Assembly (NCBI RefSeq): GCF_039543205.1
Contig: NZ_BAABJH010000001.1
Coordinates: forward strand, 496,001-560,000
Reading direction: 5' to 3'
Origin: Flaviramulus_B aquimarinus
GTDB taxonomy: Bacteria > Bacteroidota > Bacteroidia > Flavobacteriales > Flavobacteriaceae
DNA length: 64,000 bases
Of the stretch, positions 1 through 7,736 are shown piece by piece. The number at the start of each line of letters is the position of its first letter. The stretch's first letter is position 1. The notes under the pieces are model-generated. The model was not told the DNA's origin, ran no database searches, and saw nothing but the letters and a program-made list of their open reading frames with translations. The translations under genes were made by a program, and so were the position numbers.

Positions 1-501
1 GGTGAAATTGTCAATACCATGACTAATTTGTGCATTTTTTAAGCTTTCGGTCATAGACACTTTATCCAAAGCATCTCCAAATTGATAGCCTCTGAAATCA
101 CCCGTGTGCTCATCACCTATTCCTGGGCTTTTACTTTTATGATTGCCCTGTCCACTACGCTTAATTTTTCCGAAAATATGATCTAAAGCTTGCTGTCGAA
201 TGGCACGTTCCGTTTTCGCAGTAATGGCCATACTTCCTCCTTGACCATCATTGTCAATTTCTTCTCTTATATACCCTTTCTTTTTTAAATCTTCGATAAA
301 GTCATCTATAGTATATTCTGAAGTTGTGAGTTTGTATTCTTTATCTAATTCCTTCAACCAATCTATAGCTTCATCAAAATCACCAGAAGTATATGTAATT
401 AATTCTTTAAAAACTTCAAAAATTTTATCGAAAGGGGATTGATAAGGTGTTTCATATTTCTTAAACACAAAACCTTTTCTGGACATTTTACTGTTTTTCA
501 T
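1..501 (-). CDS. vWA-domain protein, N-terminal part (runs off the left edge)
   Basis: The first 167 codons of a minus-strand gene are visible; the rest lies left of the window. The ATG at 501 gives MKNSKMSRKGF; the in-frame ATG at 486 (MSRKGFVFKK) looks more like the usual family start, so the first five residues are uncertain. The visible part is acidic and contains a segment around residues 110-150 (FGKIKRSGQGNHKS, GDEHTGDFRGYQFGD) that I recognise from Bacteroidota von Willebrand factor A proteins, usually encoded beside a MoxR/Mg-chelatase-like AAA ATPase. The metal-binding vWA fold itself would lie outside the window, so the assignment rests on recognition of the N-terminus. A perfect inverted repeat ends 5 bp upstream of the 501 start. 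Confidence 0.7.
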   Translation of the reverse strand, partial: MKNSKMSRKGFVFKKYETPYQSPFDKIFEVFKELITYTSGDFDEAIDWLKELDKEYKLTTSEYTIDDFIEDLKKKGYIREEIDNDGQGGSMAITAKTERAIRQQALDHIFGKIKRSGQGNHKSKSPGIGDEHTGDFRGYQFGDALDKVSMTESLKNAQISHGIDNFT

Positions 502-505
502 AGCT

Positions 506-530
506 GTATAAAAATACTATATTTTTATAC
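506..530. repeat. Perfect 11-bp inverted repeat at the vWA gene start
   Basis: GTATAAAAATA at 506-516 and TATTTTTATAC at 520-530 are exact reverse complements with a 3-nt loop (CTA). The repeat ends directly before the ATG at 501 on the minus strand. It could be an operator, or an mRNA hairpin over the ribosome binding region; the sequence does not decide between them. Confidence 0.7.
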
Positions 531-590
531 AAAAAAATGAATCTAGTAATTAGATTTATCTATACTTTAACAAGATTTTTAAATAATGAG

Positions 591-740
591 CTCATTTAAA
601 CTTTTTGAATTGAGTAGAAATCAGTCATTTTTAACCACTTAAAGACTTTTTTAGGTTAGGTAGTATTGCTACGGAACAAAAAAAGACGAAATTGGATGCA
701 AAAAGGTAATTTTTTAGCCTGTTTAAAAAGTTTAAATGAG
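591..740. repeat. 150-bp intergenic unit with perfect 16-bp terminal inverted repeats
   Basis: CTCATTTAAACTTTTT at 591-606 is the exact reverse complement of AAAAAGTTTAAATGAG at 725-740. The 118 bp between them carry no ORF or other structure I can see. The unit fills the gap between the vWA gene and the FNR-like regulator. It could be a miniature inverted-repeat element (MITE) or the long stem of a transcript. I see no clear target-site duplication. Confidence 0.55.
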
Positions 741-748
741 TTTGTAAG

Positions 749-1426
749 TTATTCAACACGTTTTAACCCTTGTAAGTTTTCTATTTTTATATACTTACCT
801 ACTGTTGAAATTAATCCTTCTTTTTTTAATTGAGACAAAACACGTATAGCAGACTCGGTAGCTGTACCAACAATATTAGCATAATCTTCTCTAGAAAGTA
901 AAACACTTAATGTGCCATCAGGATTCACTCCAAAACTATCGTGAATATACACTAAGGTTTCAGCAAGACGTTGTTTTACTGACTTTTGAGCCATATTAAC
1001 AATAATATCATCAGCTTCTTTTAAATCGTGGGCCATATCCTTTAAAACATCAAAAGAGAATTTTGGGTTTTTTTGTAAATCTGCAATGATTTCACTTTTA
1101 GGAATAAAACAAACTTCCATATCATTTAAAGCTATAGCTTGTAAATTAGAGCTTTCTTCACTAATTAATGAACGCTGACCTAATAACTGGCCTTTTACTA
1201 CCATTTTTACGATTTGGTCTTTTCCGTTTTCGCTTAACTTGGACAGTTTACAGATACCATCCTTTACACAATATACGCCATTTAAATTTTCACCTTCTTC
1301 AAAAATAACCTCGCCTTTTTTAATGATTTTAGAAGTTTTACATGATGATATCCTTACTAATTCATCTTTAGTTAAAGACTTCAAGGAGTTAAATTGTTTA
1401 ATAATACATTGTTCGCACTTGCTCAT
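749..1426 (-). CDS. FNR/CRP-family transcriptional regulator, likely oxygen-responsive
   Basis: 225 residues. An N-terminal cyclic-nucleotide-type beta-roll spans roughly residues 15-130 and a winged helix-turn-helix roughly 165-215 (LSREDYANIVGTATESAIR). The recognition helix keeps the FNR/CRP Glu and Arg (TESAIR) but has Ile where E. coli FNR has Ser212. The extreme N-terminus has C4 and C7, followed by C29, C53 and C59. A cysteine-rich N-terminus is typical of Fe-S cluster FNR proteins, although the spacing is not that of E. coli FNR (C20, C23, C29, C122). It is divergent from ccoI. The three FNR-like dyads upstream of ccoI, ccoS and hemN make it the obvious candidate regulator of this respiration island. 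Whether it senses oxygen through a cluster is inference. Confidence 0.88.
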   Translation of the reverse strand: MSKCEQCIIKQFNSLKSLTKDELVRISSCKTSKIIKKGEVIFEEGENLNGVYCVKDGICKLSKLSENGKDQIVKMVVKGQLLGQRSLISEESSNLQAIALNDMEVCFIPKSEIIADLQKNPKFSFDVLKDMAHDLKEADDIIVNMAQKSVKQRLAETLVYIHDSFGVNPDGTLSVLLSREDYANIVGTATESAIRVLSQLKKEGLISTVGKYIKIENLQGLKRVE

Positions 1427-1462
1427 AGTAAATAATTAAAGTGTTGTAAAAATACAGAAAAC

Positions 1463-1506
1463 ATGACAAATATCATATTTAAAAAGCACTTGTTTTATGA
1501 CTTTTG
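1463..1506 (+). promoter_or_regulatory. FNR-like dyad and -7 box upstream of ccoI
   Basis: ATGACAAATATCAT at 1463-1476 is an imperfect dyad matching an FNR-like half-site (TGAC/TGAT). GACTTTTG at 1499-1506 is one mismatch from the Bacteroidota -7 box TAnnTTTG. The 36-bp offset from dyad start to box start is identical at the ccoS and hemN promoters. The dyad centre would lie about 40 bp before the transcription start, the usual class II activator position. The divergent regulator gene starts 37 bp from the dyad and could be autoregulated from the same site. Confidence 0.72.
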
Positions 1507-1518
1507 CCGCAGGTATAA

Positions 1519-3906
1519 ATGAGCAAATATATGGGACATAAAACGTGTTTCCACTGTGGATTGGATGCAACTTCTTCCGAAATAACTTATGATAAAAAGT
1601 CATTTTGTTGTCATGGATGTAAAACGGTTTACGAAATTTTTTCTGTAAACGACTTAACATGCTATTATGATTTACAAGAAGCTGCTGGTGCTAAACCAAG
1701 TGATATAGAAGGTAAATACAACTTTTTAGATAACAAAAAAATTGTAGAAAGCTTACTAGAGTTTAATGACGAAAAAACACAGATTGCTACACTTTATATT
1801 CCACATATCCATTGTAGTTCTTGTATTTGGATTCTTGAAAACCTTAATAAGTTAAATCCTACTATACAATCATCTATAGTGAATTTTGGCAAAAAAACGG
1901 TTCGTATTACTTACAATAACGAAAGTGTCTCTCTAAAAGAAGTTGTTAAATTATTAAGCAGTATTGGTTACGAACCCTTTATATGTTTAGATGATTACAG
2001 TGTTGGTAAAAAAAATACGGATAGGTCGCTTATCTATAAATTGGGCTTTGCCGGTTTTGCTTTTGGGAATATTATGTTTTTATCATTTCCAGAGTATTTT
2101 CAGGTTTCTGGGTTTTGGATTGAAACCTACGCACCACTTTTTAGATGGTTGATGTTTACTTTTTCATTACCTGTTGTTTTTTATTCGGCTCAAGATTATT
2201 TTATCTCAGCCTATAAAGGATTACGATCTAATATCTTAAATATTGATGTTCCTATTGCTTTAGGAGTTAGTGTTTTATTTTTAAGAAGTACAGCAGAAAT
2301 CATTTTTAATTGGGGTACAGGCTTTTTTGATAGCTTATCTGGGCTTATTTTCTTTTTGCTTCTGGGCAAATTTTTTCAGCAAAAAACATACAATTTCTTA
2401 TCTTTTGAAAGAGACTACAAATCCTATTTCCCCATTGGAATAACTAAAATTACTTCGGATAACAAAGAGGAATCTATTCAAGTTTACGATATTAAAAAAG
2501 GCGATAGATTACTCATTAGAAATGAAGAACTCATTCCTGTAGATTGTATTCTTATAAATGGAAATGCACGTATTGACTATAGTTTTGTGACTGGTGAATC
2601 GGAAGCCGTTTCAAAACAATCTGGCGATAAATTATTTGCCGGTGGCAAACAGTTACATAGTAGTATTGAAGTTGATGTTATAAAAACAGTTGAGCAAAGT
2701 TATTTAACTCAACTTTGGAGCAACGATGTTTTCAACAAAAATAAAGAAGATAGCTTTACTACACTGACAAACAAAATAAGTAAACAGTTTACCATTACAG
2801 TACTTAGTATAGCAGTAATAGCAACCTTGTTTTGGTTTTTTGTTGATGCTTCAAAAGCATGGAATGTTTTTACTGCAGTTCTTATTATTGCATGCCCCTG
2901 TGCCATTGCTTTGGCAGCACCTTTTACCTTTGGGAATTTGTTGCGCATCTTTGGAAAACTAAAATTCTATGCAAAAAACGCATCGGTTATTGAACAATTA
3001 GCTGCTATTGACACTATTATTTTTGATAAGACTGGCACTATAACCGCAAATAAAGAAACCGCAATAGATTATGAGGGTTTAATACTTTCTAATGATGAGG
3101 AATCCTTGTTAAAAAGTACATTACGAAACTCCAATCACCCACTTAGCCGCTCTTTATATTCACTTTTAAATGCGCATAATATTGTAGTGTTAGATAGCTA
3201 CCAAGAGCACATTGGAAAAGGTATTGAAGCACAGCATCATCGAGATTCTATAAAAATTGGGTCTGCCCCTTTTGTTGGGTTTTCATCTAAAACTCTAACC
3301 TTAAATACAGCTGTTCACGTAAGCACTAATAATCAATACAAAGGGAAATTTACGTTTTACAATAAATATAGAAAAGGGCTTTCTAAGCTTTTTAATGCAT
3401 TAAAAAAGAATTATGATTTAGTAATCCTTTCTGGTGATAATGCTGGTGAACAAGAAAATTTATCAAAACTACTACCTGCTAAAACAAAACTGTTTTTTAA
3501 TCAGAAACCTGAAGACAAATTGGAGTACATAAAACACCACCAAAACTCTGGCGCCAAAGTATTGATGATTGGTGATGGACTGAATGACGCTGGCGCTTTA
3601 GCACAAAGCCAAGTTGGCATTGCTGTTTCGGAGAATGTGAATGTGTTTTCACCTGCCTGTGATGCTATTTTAGATGCTACTAAATTTAATAAATTACACC
3701 ATTTTATAAAGGCTTCAAAATCGGCTATCAACATTATAAAATGGAGTTTCGTACTGTCTTTTATTTACAATAGCATTGGACTTTACTTTGCCGTTACTGG
3801 ACAGTTAGCTCCAGTAATTGCAGCGATTTTAATGCCTTTGAGTTCGATTAGCATTGTTGTATTTACTACGATTTGCACGAATGTTTTGGGTAAGAAATTG
3901 AAGTAA
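1519..3906 (+). CDS. ccoI: Copper-translocating P-type ATPase CcoI/FixI
   Basis: 795 residues. It pumps copper across the inner membrane for assembly of the cbb3 oxidase copper centre. The N-terminus has cysteine metal-binding motifs (CFHC at about 10-13, CCHGC at about 34-38) and an HMA-like CSSC near residue 99. Then come the membrane segments, the TGES actuator motif, the CPC transport motif (ACPCAIA, about residue 458), the phosphorylated aspartate in DKTGT (D503) and the hinge GDGLND (685-690). The order and length fit CcoI of Bacteroidota, where it precedes ccoS and ccoNO as here. A generic CopA is unlikely given the extended Cys-rich N-terminus and the neighbours. An FNR-like promoter lies directly upstream. 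Confidence 0.95.
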   Translation: MSKYMGHKTCFHCGLDATSSEITYDKKSFCCHGCKTVYEIFSVNDLTCYYDLQEAAGAKPSDIEGKYNFLDNKKIVESLLEFNDEKTQIATLYIPHIHCSSCIWILENLNKLNPTIQSSIVNFGKKTVRITYNNESVSLKEVVKLLSSIGYEPFICLDDYSVGKKNTDRSLIYKLGFAGFAFGNIMFLSFPEYFQVSGFWIETYAPLFRWLMFTFSLPVVFYSAQDYFISAYKGLRSNILNIDVPIALGVSVLFLRSTAEIIFNWGTGFFDSLSGLIFFLLLGKFFQQKTYNFLSFERDYKSYFPIGITKITSDNKEESIQVYDIKKGDRLLIRNEELIPVDCILINGNARIDYSFVTGESEAVSKQSGDKLFAGGKQLHSSIEVDVIKTVEQSYLTQLWSNDVFNKNKEDSFTTLTNKISKQFTITVLSIAVIATLFWFFVDASKAWNVFTAVLIIACPCAIALAAPFTFGNLLRIFGKLKFYAKNASVIEQLAAIDTIIFDKTGTITANKETAIDYEGLILSNDEESLLKSTLRNSNHPLSRSLYSLLNAHNIVVLDSYQEHIGKGIEAQHHRDSIKIGSAPFVGFSSKTLTLNTAVHVSTNNQYKGKFTFYNKYRKGLSKLFNALKKNYDLVILSGDNAGEQENLSKLLPAKTKLFFNQKPEDKLEYIKHHQNSGAKVLMIGDGLNDAGALAQSQVGIAVSENVNVFSPACDAILDATKFNKLHHFIKASKSAINIIKWSFVLSFIYNSIGLYFAVTGQLAPVIAAILMPLSSISIVVFTTICTNVLGKKLK

Positions 3907-3933
3907 AATGAAAACTAAATTTGACGGATGGAT

Positions 3934-4031
3934 GCGTTAGGGATTGCAGAGGAAAGCCCACAGCGAGTCCTGATAGCTATCGGGACGAACGAGGACTTGG
4001 AACGGAAAGCCCGACCCTTGTGGTAACGCCC
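3934..4031. repeat. Structured intergenic element between ccoI and ccoS
   Basis: The element is closed by GCGTTA (3934-3939) pairing with TAACGC (4024-4029). It contains a self-complementary segment at 3967-3986 centred on GATAGCTATC, a further pair AGTCC (3966-3970)/GGACT (3993-3997), and a repeated GGAAAGCCC (3951-3959 and 4004-4012). It is GC-richer than its surroundings and non-coding. From memory, similar elements are scattered between genes in Flavobacteriaceae, but I could not check this. It separates the ccoI transcript from the ccoS promoter and may end transcription or fold as RNA. Confidence 0.6.
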
Positions 4032-4056
4032 AAAAAATAAAATAAAACAATGAAAT

Positions 4057-4100
4057 ATGACAAATGTCATCTTTTAAAAATAAGTATAAAAGTACTTTTG
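4057..4100 (+). promoter_or_regulatory. FNR-like dyad and TAnnTTTG promoter of the cbb3 operon
   Basis: ATGACAAATGTCAT at 4057-4070 is symmetric except for its two central bases. TACTTTTG at 4093-4100 matches TAnnTTTG exactly. With the start about 4104, the dyad centre (4063.5) falls near -40, as expected for a class II activator. ccoS starts at 4121. This is the best of the three sites with this geometry in the window. Confidence 0.82.
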
Positions 4101-4120
4101 AACCATAACTTCAAGTAGGT

Positions 4121-4306
4121 ATGAGTGTTATATATATTTTATTAACTATAAGTATTATTGTTGCTGTTGGTTTTTTTATAGCCTTTATTATTGCTGTAAA
4201 AAAAGGACAGTTTGACGATAGTTATACCCCTTCTGTACGTATGTTATTTGAAGACGAACTGATTAAAGAAAAACCAAAAAAAACAATACTAACCAAAAAA
4301 GATTAA
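4121..4306 (+). CDS. ccoS: cbb3-type cytochrome oxidase assembly protein CcoS
   Basis: 61 residues: one N-terminal membrane helix (about 4-26) followed by the short conserved tail containing KKGQFDD and the SVRMLFEDE segment, both characteristic of CcoS. CcoS is needed to insert cofactors (haem b and copper) into the cbb3 oxidase. It is the first gene after the FNR-like promoter and lies 10 bp before ccoNO, so it is probably cotranscribed with the oxidase. Confidence 0.93.
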   Translation: MSVIYILLTISIIVAVGFFIAFIIAVKKGQFDDSYTPSVRMLFEDELIKEKPKKTILTKKD

Positions 4307-4316
4307 TATTTTAATT

Positions 4317-6512
4317 ATGGAGATGCAACAGTTTCATTACGATAACAAAATCGTTACAAAATTCCTCTATGCTACAATAATTTTTGGCGTTGTAGGAATG
4401 GCAGTAGGTCTACTTCTTGCTTTTATGTTTCTATTCCCAAATCTTACCGACGGTATTTCGTGGTTAAGTTTTGGTCGTTTAAGACCTTTACACACCAATG
4501 CCGTTATTTTTGCATTTGTGGGGAATGCTATGTTTGCCGGTATTTATTATTCGCTTCAGCGCTTATTAAAAGCCCGTATGGCAAGCGACCTTTTAAGTAA
4601 TATTAACTTTTGGGGTTGGCAACTTATTATTGTATCTGCGGCAATTTCACTCCCATTAGGCTATACGACATCTAAAGAGTACGCTGAATTAGAATGGCCC
4701 ATTGACATTGCCATTGCACTTATTTGGGTGGTTTTTGGGGTGAATATGATTTGGACCATTTTAAAACGTAGACAACGCCATTTATATGTTGCTATTTGGT
4801 TTTACATTGCCACATTCGTTACCGTTGCTGTACTTCATATTTTTAATAGTTTAGAATTACCTGTTAGTGCTTTAAAAAGTTACTCCGTGTATGCAGGCGT
4901 GCAAGATGCTTTGGTGCAATGGTGGTATGGACACAATGCCGTGGCCTTCTTTTTAACAACACCTTTTTTAGGGTTGATGTATTATTTTGTTCCGAAAGCT
5001 GCTAACAGACCTGTGTATTCCTATAGATTATCTATTGTGCATTTCTGGTCGTTGATATTCATTTATATTTGGGCTGGACCGCATCACTTATTATATACCG
5101 CTTTACCAGAATGGGCACAAAACTTAGGGGTTGCATTCTCAGTAATGCTATTGATGCCATCTTGGGGTGGTATGATAAACGGATTGTTAACCTTACGTGG
5201 CGCTTGGGATAAAGTACGAACCGATCCTGTTTTAAAATTCATGGTCGTAGCTATTACTGGTTATGGTATGGCTACGTTTGAAGGTCCAACACTATCATTA
5301 AAAAGTGTAAATGCTGTAGCTCACTTTACCGATTGGATTATTGCACATGTGCACGTTGGTGCTTTGGCATGGAACGGCTTTATGGCTTTTGGTATTATTT
5401 ATTACCTCATTCCGCGTTTGTTTAAAACAAAAATGTACTCGCTAGCCTTATCCAATCTACATTTTTGGTTAGGCACTTTAGGTATTATTATCTATGCCTT
5501 ACCTATGTATGTTGCTGGATTTACACAATATTCTATGTGGCAACAATTTAATCCAGATGGCACTTTAGTTTATGGTAACTTTTTAGAAACTGTTACTGAA
5601 ATTATCCCGATGTACTGGATGCGTGCTATTGGTGGTACACTTTACATTGTTGGTATGTTCATCTTAGTTTATAATGTTATAATGACAGTTAAACAAGGTA
5701 GTAGCGTTACTGATGAATTAGCTGAAGCACCTGCTTTAGAACGTGTTACTAAAAAGCGAACATCTAGTGAGGGTTGGCACACCTGGTTAGAGCGTAGACC
5801 AATTCAATTAACCTTATTAGCTACAGTTGCTATTTTAATTGGTGGTATCATTCAAATTGTACCAACAATCATGGTTAAATCTAATATTCCAACTATATCT
5901 AGTGTAAAGCCATATACACCTTTAGAATTAGAAGGTCGAGATATTTATATTCGTGAAGGTTGTGTGGGTTGTCATTCGCAAATGATAAGACCCTTTAGAC
6001 ATGAAGTGGAACGCTATGGCGAATACTCAAAAGCTGGAGAGTTTGTTTACGATCACCCATTCCTTTGGGGAAGTAAACGTACAGGGCCTGATTTACATAG
6101 ACTAGGGCAAAAATATTCAGATAACTGGCACTTTAACCATATGTATGACCCCCAAAGTACCTCATCTGGTTCTATTATGCCGCGTTATCCCTGGCTAATT
6201 ACAGGAAAAAGCAGTGAGTTAGACAAGTCGATGACCGAAGCAAAAATGGAAGCTATGGTTACATTAGGTGTTCCTTATACTGATGAAGACATTGCCAATG
6301 CGCAACAAAGCATGTTAGAACAAGGTGCACAAATTGAAGAAAACCTACATAACGACCCAGACTTTGCTAAAACCTATGAAGCGGATAAAAAATATGCTTC
6401 TGATAACGGCGAAGCATTTATAGAAATGAAAAATAGGGAAATTGTTGCACTTATAGCCTATTTACAACGATTAGGAACTGATATTAAGGTAAAACCTGAA
6501 CAACAACAATAA
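4317..6512 (+). CDS. ccoNO: cbb3 oxidase subunits I and II as one fused polypeptide (CcoN-CcoO)
   Basis: 731 residues. Residues ~1-480 are the multi-helix haem-copper oxidase core: H59 and H346 fit the low-spin haem ligands, H344 the high-spin haem ligand, and H206, H256 and H257 the copper-B ligands. After a linker and another helix (~495-515) comes a CcoO-like monohaem cytochrome c domain with CVGCH at 549-553. In Proteobacteria ccoN and ccoO are separate genes; the fusion is usual in Bacteroidota. The protein reduces oxygen at low concentration and pumps protons in the inner membrane, with its c-type haem domain on the periplasmic side. A second in-frame ATG two codons in is an alternative start. 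Confidence 0.96.
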   Translation: MEMQQFHYDNKIVTKFLYATIIFGVVGMAVGLLLAFMFLFPNLTDGISWLSFGRLRPLHTNAVIFAFVGNAMFAGIYYSLQRLLKARMASDLLSNINFWGWQLIIVSAAISLPLGYTTSKEYAELEWPIDIAIALIWVVFGVNMIWTILKRRQRHLYVAIWFYIATFVTVAVLHIFNSLELPVSALKSYSVYAGVQDALVQWWYGHNAVAFFLTTPFLGLMYYFVPKAANRPVYSYRLSIVHFWSLIFIYIWAGPHHLLYTALPEWAQNLGVAFSVMLLMPSWGGMINGLLTLRGAWDKVRTDPVLKFMVVAITGYGMATFEGPTLSLKSVNAVAHFTDWIIAHVHVGALAWNGFMAFGIIYYLIPRLFKTKMYSLALSNLHFWLGTLGIIIYALPMYVAGFTQYSMWQQFNPDGTLVYGNFLETVTEIIPMYWMRAIGGTLYIVGMFILVYNVIMTVKQGSSVTDELAEAPALERVTKKRTSSEGWHTWLERRPIQLTLLATVAILIGGIIQIVPTIMVKSNIPTISSVKPYTPLELEGRDIYIREGCVGCHSQMIRPFRHEVERYGEYSKAGEFVYDHPFLWGSKRTGPDLHRLGQKYSDNWHFNHMYDPQSTSSGSIMPRYPWLITGKSSELDKSMTEAKMEAMVTLGVPYTDEDIANAQQSMLEQGAQIEENLHNDPDFAKTYEADKKYASDNGEAFIEMKNREIVALIAYLQRLGTDIKVKPEQQQ

Positions 6513-6533
6513 CCATCAAAACTATTTAAAACC

Positions 6534-6728
6534 ATGTTGAAATTTGTAAAAAACCATATGGAGAGTATTACAGGAATCGAGGTTTACCCTATGATTTCTC
6601 TACTTATCTTCTTTACTTTTTTTGTGCTATTATTTTGGTGGGTTATTACCGCTAAAAAAGACTATATAAAAACCGTAAGCAACCTGCCTTTAGACAACCA
6701 AAACAACGATATATCATGCGAAAATTAA
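6534..6728 (+). CDS. ccoQ: Small cbb3 oxidase subunit CcoQ-like
   Basis: 64 residues with a single membrane helix (about 19-40, LLIFFTFFVLLFWWVITAKK) followed by a short polar tail, as in CcoQ/FixQ. It sits in the expected slot between ccoNO and ccoP, and its last 13 bases overlap the start of ccoP, which points to coupled translation. The short sequence gives little independent evidence; position does most of the work. Confidence 0.85.
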   Translation: MLKFVKNHMESITGIEVYPMISLLIFFTFFVLLFWWVITAKKDYIKTVSNLPLDNQNNDISCEN

Positions 6729-7651
6729 TTCCATCTTGGATTCGAGTTCCAGTAGTATTCTTTATCATTTTCGGAGCCGTAGAATTTTTTATAGATTCTG
6801 GAGAAAAGCCTGCATTTATAGAATACCCAGCAGTTATGCTATTTCTTCTTTTAGTGCTTTTAATTCTTATAGCTATTGAAGCTATTATTGGTGCGCTAGA
6901 AAATGTTATGCTTCATAAATTAGATGGCGACGCCAAAGCACGCTTTTTAGCTGAAAAAGAATCCGCTTATAAGTTCACTTGGTTAAAAGAAACTTACAAG
7001 AAACTTTTAGGTTCAAAACCCATTGAAGAAGAAGGCGAGATTATTTTAGACCATAATTACGATGGTATTAAGGAGTTAGATAACAATTTACCACCATGGT
7101 GGTTGTATGCCTTTTATATTTCAATAATTTTCGCATTTGTTTACTTAGCTAAATACCATGTATTTAATGGCGATAATCAAATTGATGAATTAGAAACTGA
7201 ATTAGCAGAAGCTAGAGTAGCTATAGAACAATACAAAAAAACAGCAAAAAATTTAGTCGATGCTAATACCGTAACGCAACTTACGGAAGCAGCGGATTTA
7301 GCAGCTGGGAAAACCATATTCCAAACCAATTGTGTGGCATGTCACATGGCAGATGGTGGTGGTGGCATCGGTCCAAATTTAACAGATAAGCACTGGATTT
7401 TAGGCGGCAATATTAAGAGCGTGTTTACAACTGTATCTGAAGGTGGACGTTCAGGAAAAGGTATGATCGCATGGAAAACTCAGCTTAAGCCTTTGGAAAT
7501 GGCTCAAGTTTCTAGTTACGTATTAACGTTTCAAGGAACGACACCTGCCAACCCAAAAGCAGCTGAAGGCGATATTTGGATTGATGAGAATGTGGAAATT
7601 GAAACACCTCCAGAAATCGCATCAGATTCATTAGAAACAGTAATTAACTAA
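6716..7651 (+). CDS. ccoP: cbb3 oxidase subunit III (CcoP), one-haem form
   Basis: 311 residues. There are helices near the N-terminus (~11-27, ~38-60) and the conserved CcoP helix after LPPWWLYAFYISIIF (~123-145), then a coiled-coil-prone stretch (~155-185), then a cytochrome c domain with CVACH at 206-210 and a Met-containing C-terminal part. Classical CcoP has two CxxCH motifs; only one is present here, as seen elsewhere in Bacteroidota. It brings electrons from periplasmic donors to the catalytic subunit. It overlaps ccoQ and is followed by ccoG after an 85-bp gap that contains an inverted repeat. Confidence 0.94.
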   Translation: MRKLIPSWIRVPVVFFIIFGAVEFFIDSGEKPAFIEYPAVMLFLLLVLLILIAIEAIIGALENVMLHKLDGDAKARFLAEKESAYKFTWLKETYKKLLGSKPIEEEGEIILDHNYDGIKELDNNLPPWWLYAFYISIIFAFVYLAKYHVFNGDNQIDELETELAEARVAIEQYKKTAKNLVDANTVTQLTEAADLAAGKTIFQTNCVACHMADGGGGIGPNLTDKHWILGGNIKSVFTTVSEGGRSGKGMIAWKTQLKPLEMAQVSSYVLTFQGTTPANPKAAEGDIWIDENVEIETPPEIASDSLETVIN

Positions 7652-7670
7652 GCTAAGTATATATTACACA

Positions 7671-7722
7671 GACCTGTCAAGTTTCATATACTAAACTTGT
7701 TTCAGTATAGATCTGACAGGTC
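7671..7722. repeat. Nested inverted repeat between ccoP and ccoG
   Basis: GACCTGTCA (7671-7679) pairs with TGACAGGTC (7714-7722). An inner pair, CAAGTTT (7678-7684) with AAACTTG (7693-7699), overlaps the outer stem at its base, so two alternative folds are possible. The repeat ends 14 bp before the TTG start of ccoG. It is probably a dispersed palindromic repeat or an mRNA processing/attenuation site; similar palindromes are, from memory, common in flavobacterial intergenic DNA. Confidence 0.65.
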
Positions 7723-7736
7723 AAAAATTAAGCACT

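Noticed and set aside
3934..4031. RNase P RNA, suggested by the GAGGAAAGCCC string
   Set aside because: The element is only about 100 nt and lacks the rest of the RNase P core, so the resemblance is superficial.
6708..6721. A fourth FNR-like dyad near the ccoQ/ccoP overlap
   Set aside because: Only half matches (CGATATATCATG), it lies inside coding sequence and no -7 box follows at the 36-bp offset.
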